Positions 1 through 8,205 of a DNA stretch of 64,000 bases are shown here, in pieces. The notes beneath the pieces were generated by a model that did not search any database, had not been told where the DNA came from, and saw only the letters and a program-made list of their open reading frames with translations. A program made the translations under genes and the position numbers. The DNA is from Lachnospiraceae bacterium (GTDB taxonomy: Bacteria; Bacillota; Clostridia; Lachnospirales; Lachnospiraceae). Every line of letters begins with the position of its first letter. Position 1 is the first letter of the stretch. The stretch lies in NCBI GenBank assembly GCA_900769115.1, contig CAAGFJ010000044.1:1-64000 (forward strand), given 5' to 3'.

Positions 1-30
1 AAGCCGGCGCTTTGAAGGTGTCATGATGGT

Positions 31-121
31 GCAGGCACGCTCGCGCTACGACTCGCACGCAGCAGTACTAAGGTTCGCGATTTCATCGCTCACCAAGTAC
101 TGGCGTACTCCACGTACCTGC
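31..121 (-). repeat. Structured inverted element, copy 1
   Basis: On the minus strand this copy begins GCAGGTACGTGGAG and ends GCGTGCCTGC, and it matches copy 2 (424-509, plus strand) apart from five transitions and a variable centre. Its ends pair with each other (GCAGG with CCTGC), so each copy is itself a hairpin. The variable centre contains a perfect small hairpin, GCGAT-GAA-ATCGC, at 77-89. The copy is enclosed by the stem 14-26/128-141. Confidence 0.75.
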
Positions 122-423
122 ACTCATTCATGACAGCCTTCTTCACCGGAATCTGTTTTAACAAGCATGCGCAAATCAACGTTATTCCGTTGATTGGTGT
201 CTAACGGACGCATTGGCCTAGAAAAATTGATTCCAAATTTTTCTCTCCAACGCTGAGAGTGGCAGAATATGCAGTCGTCAGATTTACGCTTTCACATACG
301 TCGTCGAGGTATTGAAACACCATGAGAATCCTGACGTTTGGATAACTGCGACATCCATAATGTCGACCAGTGCGAAACGCATTACAGTAAATATCGGTTG
401 CAAGGATATAACATCTATCATAA

Positions 424-509
424 GCAGGTACGTGGAGCACGCCAGCACTTGGCGAGGTATTTTCGAGCCTAGTACTGCTGCGTGCGAGTCGTAACGCGAG
501 TGTGCCTGC
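424..509 (+). repeat. Structured inverted element, copy 2
   Basis: This is the partner of copy 1 in opposite orientation, 86 nt against 91 nt. The last shared block, AGTACTGCTGCGTGCGAGTC and the adjoining bases, is identical. It is enclosed by 403-414/516-527 and 393-400/531-538, whose sequence is unrelated to the stem around copy 1, so the pairing is kept while the sequence differs. It could be an RNA domain, a folded single-strand DNA site, or the ends of a small inverted-repeat element. Confidence 0.75.
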
Positions 510-588
510 GTTGATATGTTATATCCTAACCAACCGATCTCATATCCTGAATGTTTCGCACCCAACTCGACTTACGCTGTAGAAGAGG

Positions 589-622
589 AAAAAAGAGCTG
601 CCGCATTATTGTGCGGCAGCTC
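589..622 (-). terminator. Intrinsic terminator of cellobiose phosphorylase
   Basis: Stem GAGCTGCCGCA (595-605) pairs perfectly with TGCGGCAGCTC (612-622) around a 6-nt loop. On the minus strand it is followed by six T residues (589-594), as expected for the gene ending at 647. There is no U-tract on the plus strand. Confidence 0.9.
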
Positions 623-646
623 GAATGATATATGCGTAAGAGGCGA

Positions 647-3124
647 TTAGCCCATTACAACTTCAACGCTATGTGTGTTACCATCTTCAAATACTGGAAG
701 AATATTTCCTTCAATTGCGTTACCGTCTACAGTTACACTCTTGATACCCTTACATACGTGATCTGGGTTTGTAACCTTGATGTCATAGGTTGCACCACGG
801 AACTTACGAGAGATAGTAAGACCATCCCACTCTGCTGGAATAGAAGGATCAATCTTCAAACCATCAAAGTCTGGTTGAACACCAAGAATGTACTGTGAAA
901 TGGCTACCATATTCCATGCTGCAGTACCGGTTAACCATGAGTTCTTGCCCTGACCAAAGTTCTTGCCAGTCTGTCCGATATCAGAACCAGCATCTTTACC
1001 ACCGATCATCTGACCGTATACATAAGGCTCAGTCTTATGTATGTCGGAAGTCTCCTCTGTAAATGCAGGAGCAATCTCAGAATAATATTTGAATGCCTGG
1101 TCACCTTCTCCGGCATAAGCAGCAGCACAGATGATCCATGCATTGTTATGAGTGAAGATACCAGCGTTCTCTTTGTATCCACCTGGATAGGTAGAAATCT
1201 CACCGTACTGGATATAGTACTTGGTAAATGCAGGATTGTTAAGTACAAGTCCGTGCTTGGTATTCAGTCTCTCATCAATTGCCTTCAAAGTCTTCTTTGT
1301 TGCATCCTCGTCGATATCTGACATAATAGCGAAGCCCTGTGGCTCGATGAAGATCTGACCTTCTTCACATTCCTTAGAACCCATCTTCTCGCCGTTAGCG
1401 TCATAAGCTCTTAAGAACCAGTCGCCATCCCATGCAGATTCCATAATGTTCTTCTTCATCTTGTCGATCTCTGCCTGTGCAGCAGCAGCCTCGTCGTCCT
1501 TGCCAAGGTGCTTCAGAATTGCAACGTAGTTTGGACCTGTGTATGTAAATAAAGTAGCAACCATAACAGATTCGGCAATCTTAGAGTAACCACCTTCTGC
1601 AGCAAACTTAGGGTTTGTATAAGTCTGGAAACTCTCTCCCGGTGTATCAGAATAGCATGAAAGGTTGATACAGTCATTCCAGTCAGCTCTCATTGCAAGA
1701 GGAAGTCCGTGTGGTCCTAAGTTGTTCACGATCTTGTAGAAGGAAGCCTTCAAATGATCAAGCATTGGCTGAGCCTTAGACTCGTCATTATCATAAGGAA
1801 CCATCTCATCCAGAAGACCCCAGTCGCCAGTCTCTTTGATATAGGCAGATACAGAAAGAATCATCCATAATGGATCATCAGAGAAGTCTCCACCAATATC
1901 CGAATTACCTTTCTTGGTAAGTGGCTGATACTGATGATAGCATCCACCGTCTGGAAGCTGGGTAGAAGCGATATCAATAATTCTTTCTCTTGCACGGTCT
2001 GGAATCTGATGAACGAAACCAAGAATATCCTGGTTGGAATCACGGAATCCCATTCCACGACCGATACCTGACTCAAAGTAAGAAGCAGAACGTGAAAGGT
2101 TAAATGTTACCATACACTGATACTGGTTCCAGATATTAACCATACGGTCAACCTTGTCATCCGGGGTTGTAACATTCAGAATACCAAGGAGTTTGTTCCA
2201 GGAATCTTTTAATTCTGCTAATCCGGCTGCAACTTTCTCTGCTGTGTTGTATTTTTCAATCATGGCAAGTGCTTTCTCTTTGTTGATTGTCTTGCCGTCT
2301 GCCTCGAACTTCTGATCTTCTGGCATCTCTACGTATCCAAGAATGAATACTAAAGTCTTAGACTCGCCTGGAGCAAGTGTGATCTTCTTGAAGTGAGAAG
2401 CGATTGGAGACCAGCCATCTGCAAAGGAATCATTAGCCTTGTTCGCAAGAACCGCCTGTGGCTCATGGAATCCATTGTAAAGACCGATGAAAGAATCACG
2501 GTCTGTATCATATCCGTCGATCGTGTCATTCACTGTGTAGAATGCAAAATGATTACGACGATCTCTGTATTCTGTCTTGTGGTAAATAGTAGATCCAACA
2601 ACCTCTACACGACCGGTGCTGAAGTTTCTCTGGAAGTTGGTGCAGTCATCCTGCGCATCCCATAAACACCACTCTTCAAATGAGAATAAAGAGAAGGACT
2701 TCTCGGAAGTACCTTCGTTGGTAAGAACTACCTGCTGAACTTCTCCGTCGTAGTTCTGAGGAACAAAGAAGGTAACCTCGGCCTTCAAATCATTCTTTTT
2801 ACCGGTAATAATTGTATAGCCCATACCGTGACGGCACTCGTAGGCATCCAGCTCTGTCTTAACTGGAGACCAGCCCGGATTCCAGATTGTACCATTGTCG
2901 TTGATATAGAAATAACGTCCACCCATATCAATTGGTACGTTATTGTAACGATAACGGGTAATTCTACGAAGACGAGCATCTTTGTAGAAGCTGTAACCTC
3001 CTGCAGTGTTTGAAATCAATGAGAAGAATCCCTGATTTCCCAAGTAGTTAATCCATGGGTATGGAGTTCTTGGCGATGTGATGACATATTCTTTGTTGGC
3101 ATCATCAAAGTAACCAAATTTCAT
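647..3124 (-). CDS. Cellobiose phosphorylase (GH94)
   Basis: The 825-residue protein has the full length and layout of GH94 phosphorylases: an N-terminal beta-sandwich (about residues 1-280), a helical linker, an (alpha/alpha)6 barrel and a small C-terminal beta domain. GRGMGFRDSNQD near residue 358 and MRADWNDC near 478 are the typical substrate and general-acid (Asp) segments of cellobiose phosphorylases. The enzyme splits cellobiose with phosphate into glucose 1-phosphate and glucose in the cytosol, saving ATP during growth on cellulose or beta-glucan breakdown products. The gene is monocistronic, with its own promoter at 3225-3253 and terminator at 589-622. Cellodextrin or laminaribiose phosphorylase activity cannot be excluded from motifs alone, but length and motifs favour cellobiose. 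Confidence 0.9.
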   Translation of the reverse strand: MKFGYFDDANKEYVITSPRTPYPWINYLGNQGFFSLISNTAGGYSFYKDARLRRITRYRYNNVPIDMGGRYFYINDNGTIWNPGWSPVKTELDAYECRHGMGYTIITGKKNDLKAEVTFFVPQNYDGEVQQVVLTNEGTSEKSFSLFSFEEWCLWDAQDDCTNFQRNFSTGRVEVVGSTIYHKTEYRDRRNHFAFYTVNDTIDGYDTDRDSFIGLYNGFHEPQAVLANKANDSFADGWSPIASHFKKITLAPGESKTLVFILGYVEMPEDQKFEADGKTINKEKALAMIEKYNTAEKVAAGLAELKDSWNKLLGILNVTTPDDKVDRMVNIWNQYQCMVTFNLSRSASYFESGIGRGMGFRDSNQDILGFVHQIPDRARERIIDIASTQLPDGGCYHQYQPLTKKGNSDIGGDFSDDPLWMILSVSAYIKETGDWGLLDEMVPYDNDESKAQPMLDHLKASFYKIVNNLGPHGLPLAMRADWNDCINLSCYSDTPGESFQTYTNPKFAAEGGYSKIAESVMVATLFTYTGPNYVAILKHLGKDDEAAAAQAEIDKMKKNIMESAWDGDWFLRAYDANGEKMGSKECEEGQIFIEPQGFAIMSDIDEDATKKTLKAIDERLNTKHGLVLNNPAFTKYYIQYGEISTYPGGYKENAGIFTHNNAWIICAAAYAGEGDQAFKYYSEIAPAFTEETSDIHKTEPYVYGQMIGGKDAGSDIGQTGKNFGQGKNSWLTGTAAWNMVAISQYILGVQPDFDGLKIDPSIPAEWDGLTISRKFRGATYDIKVTNPDHVCKGIKSVTVDGNAIEGNILPVFEDGNTHSVEVVMG

Positions 3125-3178
3125 GTGTGTAATACCTCTCTTTCATGTGATGGGCTAATGGTGGTTTCTCCCCCAGAT

Positions 3179-3253
3179 CTAAGGCACAAGTCCCCATTGC
3201 CTTAGAAAAAAGCCGTATGAGCATATTATAGTATAAATGACTATAAAACACAA
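3179..3253 (-). promoter_or_regulatory. Promoter and leader hairpin of cellobiose phosphorylase
   Basis: On the minus strand, TTGTGT (3248-3253) lies exactly 17 bp before TATAAT (3225-3230). The predicted leader is about 95 nt long and contains a perfect 8-bp inverted repeat, CTAAGGCA (3179-3186) with TGCCTTAG (3198-3205). The repeat could be an operator or an RNA hairpin. The ribosome-binding site near the ATG at 3124 is the GAGAGG segment. Confidence 0.7.
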
Positions 3254-3284
3254 GAAAAATCACCTTGTTTTGGTACATTTTATG

Positions 3285-3344
3285 GTGAATGCAAATTCAC
3301 ATACGAATAATGTAATTGAAGGATTGCAAAAGAAGTGTTATAAT
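3285..3344 (+). promoter_or_regulatory. Promoter of the LytTR regulator, with upstream palindrome
   Basis: TTGAAG (3316-3321), a 17-bp spacer and TATAAT (3339-3344) form a good promoter. Just upstream, GTGAAT (3285-3290) and ATTCAC (3295-3300) form a palindrome with a 4-bp centre, lying between this promoter and the divergent cellobiose phosphorylase promoter. Because the promoter occupies 3316-3344, translation cannot begin there and must start further down, at 3415. Confidence 0.7.
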
Positions 3345-3414
3345 AAACGCGCAAGAAAAAGGAATATTACAAAGCAGTATTTGCGGGGATGAAAATATCA
3401 AGGGGGATGATAAG

Positions 3415-4137
3415 ATGATCTATCAGCTGGCTTTGTGCGATAATGAAGTTGCATTACATGAAATGATCTGTGAAGAGTTAGAATCAGCTGCTGTGCGCTG
3501 TAAGATAAAGATACAGACAAGGACGTTTACATCAGGACAGGATTGCATTGCATATATGGCGGGAGGTAATGCAGTTGATGTATTGTTTTTGGATATTGAT
3601 ATGCCGGATATGGATGGATTAGAAGTGGCAAGGAGGATTCGGGAATGGGATGAGCGGCAGCTGATTGTATTCTTGACAGATCATGCAGATTATGTGTTTG
3701 ACACTTTTGAGGTACAACCATTCCGGTTTATACGAAAGTCGAAAATGCATATGGAATTATTTTTGGCATTACAAGCGGTGCTCCCTGTCTTAGAACGTCG
3801 GAGGAATCGGTATCTGACATTGAAAACAGAGGATGGAATGGAACAGATTGCAGTGTGTAACATCATGTATACAGAGGTGTTACGGCGCCACATGCATTTT
3901 TATCTCAATGATGGCAGGGAAATTGTAGAGAATAAGACGATGAAGAAGCTGTTACAGGAATTATCGTATGATGAACACTTTGTTTTGCTGGATAGCGGTT
4001 TGTTGCTTAATATGGAATATGAGAGGGCATATTCACAGCAGTCGGTTACCTTGAAGAATGGTATGGTACTGCCGGTTGCAAGGACACGGGCAAAGGAAGT
4101 GAGGCGTGCAATTGGAAGAAAGAGGGGGCGGCTATGA
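3415..4137 (+). CDS. Response regulator, AlgR/AgrA type (receiver + LytTR DNA-binding domain)
   Basis: The product is about 240 residues: an N-terminal receiver (residues 1-120) with the phospho-acceptor Asp in VLFLDIDMPDMDG and the conserved FIRKS lysine, then a LytTR DNA-binding domain (about 130-235). LytTR regulators bind short direct repeats and activate neighbouring promoters. The ATG at 3415 is chosen because AGGGGG stands 8 bp before it. The stop overlaps the kinase start (ATGA), so the two are translationally coupled. No AgrB or AgrD-like peptide gene is adjacent, so this is an orphan pair rather than a full quorum-sensing agr locus. Repeated TGCAA boxes upstream of 5506 are candidate targets. 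Confidence 0.88.
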   Translation: MIYQLALCDNEVALHEMICEELESAAVRCKIKIQTRTFTSGQDCIAYMAGGNAVDVLFLDIDMPDMDGLEVARRIREWDERQLIVFLTDHADYVFDTFEVQPFRFIRKSKMHMELFLALQAVLPVLERRRNRYLTLKTEDGMEQIAVCNIMYTEVLRRHMHFYLNDGREIVENKTMKKLLQELSYDEHFVLLDSGLLLNMEYERAYSQQSVTLKNGMVLPVARTRAKEVRRAIGRKRGRL

Positions 4138-5432
4138 GTACGATAGGGATGAATGCATATGAATGGATCAATTTATTTGCAAGTATGGTCGGAAGCGGAG
4201 TTCTGTTGCAGTTTGTGGCGATTCAGGGGAATCGCCCATATGTAGAAAGCAAACAATACTACGTTAATGGAATATCCATTCTGATTGGTATAATTATGTT
4301 TGTGATGAACCATAGCATAATGCATATTGCAGTGAAGTTTTTTGTCTGTTTCTGTTTTTATCTATTGTTCTGCCATGTGGTGTTTCATATTTCAATCCGG
4401 AAAGTCACACTGGCGTTGACAACCTATGTGGTAATAGTGATTTCTTTTGAAATGCTGGTAATTCTTTTGATTATGTCGAATTTTCACGTATCATTTGATG
4501 TAATGATCGGGGATCAGAAGGCGAAGGCGCTGTATCAGTTGATTGCAAAACCCATTGAAGTCGTTGTTCTTCCGTTAAGTTACCGGATTCCGATGGGGAA
4601 AGGAAAAAGAAATGTCAGCCGGCATGCATGGATTATGACCATGTCTGGTTTTTTTGCATTAATTGGAATGGTACTTGCATTTCTAGTCTTTCATAATACG
4701 GGCAGGGCACATGAATTTATTGGAGGCTTCTATCTGTTGTTGTGTTTAGGTACGGCAGTCTGTGTGATTTATGTGTTTTCAATTGTAATAGCAAATGATG
4801 ATAAGAAGCAGAAAATGCAGGCAATCCAGATACAGAATGAGGTGTTGAAGAATACAATAGAAGAGAATCAGTGTTATTATCAATATTGGGAACAGAATAT
4901 TCATGATCATAAGAATACGATTCTGAGTCTTCGTGGAATGCTTGCGCAGGATGGATGCAAAGAGATACAGCAATATCTGGAAAAAGAATTGGATGTTATG
5001 CAGGGGCAGGAGCATTTTGTCAGGAGTGGGAATACCATGCTTGACAGCATTCTCAGCATGAAATGGATTGAGGCGGATCGCAGAGGAATCTTTTTTTCTG
5101 TTCAGGGTCATATTAGAGAAGAACTGCCTGTTCCGAACATTCCGTTTGGTAAGGTTGTGGGAAATCTGTTGGATAATGCTCTGGAGGGAGCCATGCAGTC
5201 TGGGGAAGAACCATATATAGAGGTAGTGTTGGCACAGACGGAGGATATTCTGGTATTAGAGATTAATAACAGTTGCAGGAATGAGAAGATTGATTTTGAG
5301 AGAACCTCAAAGGAAGATAGCAGAGGACATGGATTGGGAATACAGAGCGTACGGCAGGTGGTACGTTTATATGAGGGTTCGTTTACCATTAGACAGAGGG
5401 GGGAAATGGTAAGTGCAAGGATCGAGTTCTGA
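4134..5432 (+). CDS. Sensor histidine kinase, AgrC-like GHKL family
   Basis: The 432-residue protein has about six transmembrane helices in residues 10-225, a short coiled linker, the phospho-acceptor segment NIHDHKNTILSLRGML typical of AgrC-like kinases, and a C-terminal GHKL ATPase with VGNLLDNALEGA (N box) and GHGLGIQSVRQVV (G box). It senses an unknown signal at the membrane and phosphorylates the regulator encoded just upstream, with which it overlaps by four bases. The membrane part is of the AgrC peptide-receptor type, but no peptide precursor is encoded nearby, so the ligand may come from elsewhere. Confidence 0.88.
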   Translation: MSTIGMNAYEWINLFASMVGSGVLLQFVAIQGNRPYVESKQYYVNGISILIGIIMFVMNHSIMHIAVKFFVCFCFYLLFCHVVFHISIRKVTLALTTYVVIVISFEMLVILLIMSNFHVSFDVMIGDQKAKALYQLIAKPIEVVVLPLSYRIPMGKGKRNVSRHAWIMTMSGFFALIGMVLAFLVFHNTGRAHEFIGGFYLLLCLGTAVCVIYVFSIVIANDDKKQKMQAIQIQNEVLKNTIEENQCYYQYWEQNIHDHKNTILSLRGMLAQDGCKEIQQYLEKELDVMQGQEHFVRSGNTMLDSILSMKWIEADRRGIFFSVQGHIREELPVPNIPFGKVVGNLLDNALEGAMQSGEEPYIEVVLAQTEDILVLEINNSCRNEKIDFERTSKEDSRGHGLGIQSVRQVVRLYEGSFTIRQRGEMVSARIEF

Positions 5433-5451
5433 CAGAGATAATGACAAAATA

Positions 5452-5511
5452 TGCAATAAAATCTGCAAAACGTGCAAGATTATACACAGACCTTTTTTGC
5501 AATGCTATAAT
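5452..5511 (+). promoter_or_regulatory. Extended -10 promoter with upstream TGCAA repeats
   Basis: TGC precedes TATAAT (5506-5511), giving an extended -10, while no good -35 exists at the right distance. TGCAA occurs at 5452-5456, 5464-5468, 5473-5477 and 5498-5502. A weak -35 together with direct repeats is what an activator-dependent promoter looks like, and a LytTR regulator is encoded immediately upstream. The link is inference. Confidence 0.5.
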
Positions 5512-5517
5512 GAGTAC

Positions 5518-5715
5518 ATCAAATAGAGCAGGATTATTAACTACTCGATTTGAAAAATGAAAAGTAATTCAGTTCTTGTAACCGGATGAATATGTACATA
5601 CAAGCGCGCAGTATGGCATACCGCTGAAATTTATCAGGCTACAGAAAAAAGGGTGTTTTTCAGAAGAAAGAGGCAGTTTTCACAAATGTTTGTTTGTGAA
5701 AACTGCCTCTTTTGC
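5518..5715 (+). ncRNA. Candidate small RNA downstream of the two-component pair
   Basis: A transcript from the extended -10 promoter would run about 195 nt to the strong terminator at 5667-5712. The only ATG frames are 10-11 codons long, without a convincing ribosome-binding site, so a peptide looks unlikely. The stretch contains no other gene. Function unknown; regulation by the adjacent LytTR protein is a guess from position. Confidence 0.35.
5667..5712. terminator. Strong bidirectional terminator between convergent transcripts
   Basis: A 20-bp perfect stem, AAAGAGGCAG...CTGCCTCTTT, with a 6-nt loop (5687-5692) sits between the plus-strand transcription unit and the minus-strand epimerase gene. 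Plus-strand tail TTTTGC; the minus strand also has a T-rich tail. Confidence 0.9.
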
Positions 5716-5741
5716 TTTACGGCCTTTTTAATAGGTGCAGA

Positions 5742-6746
5742 TTATGCAGTAAAGATATGCTCGGATACTGTCTTGCTTTCCTGTGGTGCAAGTTCTGTAT
5801 AGCCGGTTACATCGGCTGGAAGGTCCAGATTCGGTGCGTCGATCATCCAGGTCATTGGTTCTGGACAGTAGTAATCCTTGGTGCCCCGGTCATTCCATAC
5901 AATAAAGAACTTGAATGTCTCATCTACTTCATAGCAGATCCGTTTGCCGGTTGCTTTGTCCGTTACGATAGCGCCATAGTATGGCTTGCCATCTAATTCT
6001 CCGGTCTTCATAACGTACATATCATTATTGATCGGGGACTTGTTGACAAGCTTGGTGCCGTTCAGATACTGCTCGTCATAAGCGCTTAGGTCTCTGACTT
6101 CACCGGTAGGGAGCTGGCGGTCATTCAAGATGCAGCGTTTGGCAATTGGAAGCTGCAACCGGATATCCCTGCCCTTTCCGTTATTAGTAAATGGTGCCTT
6201 AAAGGAAGCGTGGTTGCATACACCATAAGGCATCTGTTTGTCAGATAGATTCGTCAATGTGAAGTTGTAATGCATGCCATCTGCGTCCAGGATAAACTCG
6301 TAATCTGCCTGAAACTTTACCGGATAATATTCAAAGTAAAGGTCTTTCTCATCATAGATGTATTGTGTTTTTAGGATTGCTTTGTCACCATCGACAGCGG
6401 TCTCAATGACAGTGTGGTTTCTCTTGTGAAGGAATCCATGAAGATAATTCTGAAAACGAACCTCATTAACCGGGAACTGGTAGGTAGCATCACTTACTTT
6501 CAGAACGCCGTGATTCAAACGGTTTGGAATGTAAAGGGTTGGCAATCCGTAAGTTTCTGGATTAGCGACCAGCTTTCTCATTGGATGTTCCTTGTGATAA
6601 CGCAGAATCTCAATCTTATTCCTGCAATCCCGGAGCCGTGCAATGTTACTTCCTACAGTTGGTGCAACAATGGCAAGGTAACCGCCCGCCTTCATCTCAA
6701 TGACAGGTGCTCCATCTAATGTAATCTCTTTGCATGATGTGTTCAT
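5742..6746 (-). CDS. Aldose 1-epimerase-like protein (mutarotase fold)
   Basis: The 334-residue protein has the beta-sandwich pattern of the aldose epimerase superfamily: residues such as RLNHG, the FHKRNH segment, VCNHASFKAPF containing the candidate catalytic His, and a C-terminal acidic WMIDAPN region. Proteins of this family interconvert alpha and beta anomers of sugars or phospho-sugars in the cytosol. It differs from GalM proper, and the true substrate is unknown. The start at 6746 has GGAAGGAG upstream. It converges on the two-component operon and shares its terminator. With a cellobiose phosphorylase nearby, a role in hexose handling is reasonable but unproven. Confidence 0.8.
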   Translation of the reverse strand: MNTSCKEITLDGAPVIEMKAGGYLAIVAPTVGSNIARLRDCRNKIEILRYHKEHPMRKLVANPETYGLPTLYIPNRLNHGVLKVSDATYQFPVNEVRFQNYLHGFLHKRNHTVIETAVDGDKAILKTQYIYDEKDLYFEYYPVKFQADYEFILDADGMHYNFTLTNLSDKQMPYGVCNHASFKAPFTNNGKGRDIRLQLPIAKRCILNDRQLPTGEVRDLSAYDEQYLNGTKLVNKSPINNDMYVMKTGELDGKPYYGAIVTDKATGKRICYEVDETFKFFIVWNDRGTKDYYCPEPMTWMIDAPNLDLPADVTGYTELAPQESKTVSEHIFTA

Positions 6747-6957
6747 TATATATAATCTCCTTCCAAAATAATTACGTAATCAGGTATTCATGAAACAAGC
6801 CGGATAATTGTTATTGTGGGTTCCATAAAACCTATGGTATGATTAGTATAGCATAGGTTTTTGAATTGGGAAATAAAGAATTCATAAAACTTGATGCAGA
6901 TGGATTTATGAAGTATAGAAGAGGATGCAAGGGTATCGGGAACAGGAGATGACAGGA

Positions 6958-8166
6958 ATGGAGAGGAGTCCGGAAACAATCTATTTTCATGTTGATGTGA
7001 ATAATGCATTCTTAAGCTGGGAGGCATTATACCGGATGAAGGAATTGGGAGAGACAGAGGATATCCGGACACAGGATGCAATCATCGGAGGAGATATCAG
7101 CACACGGCACGGTGTGGTACTGGCAAAGTCGCAGTCGGCAAAAAGATACGGAATTCAGACAGGAGAACCGGTGGTATCCGCAATGAAGAAATGTCCGTCA
7201 CTGATCATGTACAAGCCACATCAGGAATATTATAGGAGACAATCCAGTCAACTGATGGAATTGTTCAGAAGATATGCGCCAGTTGTGGATCAGTATTCCA
7301 TCGACGAGGCATTTCTTGATATGACGGGAACGAATAGTCTGTATGGCGAACCGGTTGCATTTGCCCATGAATTAAAGGATGAGATCAGAAATACATTAGG
7401 GTTTACGGTAAATATTGGCATTTCATCCAATCGATTACTTGCAAAAATGGCGAGTGATTTTACTAAGCCGGATCGGGTGCATACACTTTTTCCAAATGAG
7501 ATACAGACAAAAATGTGGCCACTTCCGGTAGAAGATCTGTTTTATGTTGGAAAATCAACCGCGGTTAAATTGCATTCGTTGGGACTGCATACGATCGGGG
7601 ATATTGCAGGATGTGATCTGGGTATTATGAAGTCCCATTTCAAGAGCCATGGAGAAGTAATCTATAACTTTGCGAATGGAATTGATCTGACATTAGAAGA
7701 TCGGACGGAGAAAGTGCAAAAAGGATATGGGAATTCCACTACAATTCCATATGATATTAAGGATAGCGAAGCCGCTTATCATACGATTATGAAGTTGTGT
7801 GAATCTGTTTGTGGAAGAATGAGGAAGGACCATGTACAGGCACTGGTGTTGTCAGTGGAATTGAAGGACAGTAATTTTGTGGTGCGGAGACATCAGCGAA
7901 CGTTGTTGTCTCCGACAGATGTAACAGATGAATGTTTTCTGGTTGCCTGTGAATTATTTGACGAATTATGGGATGGGTCGCCGATCCGGTTGATCGGAGT
8001 GACAGCAAATAAAGTGGAAGATGCAGGAAACCGTCAACTCAATCTGTTTGACATGGAAAGTCATGATAAGAAGCACAAATTAGATACGGCGTTAGATTCC
8101 ATCCGGGAGAAGTATGGTAAGGATGCAATCAAGCGTGGAAGTCTTTTTGACAGAACATCCGGTTAA
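6958..8166 (+). CDS. dinB: DNA polymerase IV (Y-family translesion polymerase)
   Basis: About 402 residues. The N-terminus FHVDVNNAFLSWEAL contains the first catalytic Asp, and DQYSIDEAFLDMTG holds the second Asp-Glu pair, as in Y-family polymerases. VNIGISSNRLLAKMASDFTKPD is the conserved palm/thumb motif, a helix-hairpin-helix follows near VGKSTAVKLHSLGL, and a little-finger domain ends the protein. It copies damaged DNA with low fidelity. The ATG at 6958 is preferred because AGGAG (6944-6948) precedes it; an in-frame ATG at 6925 is the alternative. No beta-clamp motif was checked in detail, but QLNLFDM near the C-terminus fits one (QxxLF). Confidence 0.93.
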   Translation: MERSPETIYFHVDVNNAFLSWEALYRMKELGETEDIRTQDAIIGGDISTRHGVVLAKSQSAKRYGIQTGEPVVSAMKKCPSLIMYKPHQEYYRRQSSQLMELFRRYAPVVDQYSIDEAFLDMTGTNSLYGEPVAFAHELKDEIRNTLGFTVNIGISSNRLLAKMASDFTKPDRVHTLFPNEIQTKMWPLPVEDLFYVGKSTAVKLHSLGLHTIGDIAGCDLGIMKSHFKSHGEVIYNFANGIDLTLEDRTEKVQKGYGNSTTIPYDIKDSEAAYHTIMKLCESVCGRMRKDHVQALVLSVELKDSNFVVRRHQRTLLSPTDVTDECFLVACELFDELWDGSPIRLIGVTANKVEDAGNRQLNLFDMESHDKKHKLDTALDSIREKYGKDAIKRGSLFDRTSG

Positions 8167-8205
8167 TTGAAAGGTTCTTCCATATAAAAAGGAAGCAGGG
8201 CGAGA

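Larger units (their letters stand above)
1..571. other. Non-coding, densely base-paired region (possible large structured RNA or inverted-repeat element)
   Basis: No reading frame here has a recognisable family or a good ribosome-binding site. The stretch is instead full of complementary segments. Perfect or near-perfect stems are 14-26 with 128-141 (one bulged base), 167-171 with 209-213 enclosing 174-181 with 188-195, 220-228 with 236-244, 243-247 with 255-259, 290-299 with 309-317 (one bulge), 349-354 with 360-365, and a long arm built from 362-366/567-571, 370-378/553-561, 393-400/531-538 and 403-414/516-527. Two inverted copies of a ~90-nt element cap the two long arms. A few of these stems exclude one another (for example 349-365 and the outer arm). 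It ends just before the terminator of the cellobiose phosphorylase gene. The left end is cut by the window. Transcription strand is undetermined. Known classes could not be tested. Confidence 0.55.

Noticed and set aside
201..565. Minus-strand reading frames of 79 and 93 codons and a plus-strand one of 60 codons in 201-565
   Set aside because: No ribosome-binding sites, no recognisable family, and the positions coincide with the stems and inverted copies, which explain the sequence better.
5432..5741. AgrD-like autoinducing peptide next to the two-component genes
   Set aside because: Only frames of 10-11 codons exist, no cysteine-containing precursor with a good start, and no AgrB.
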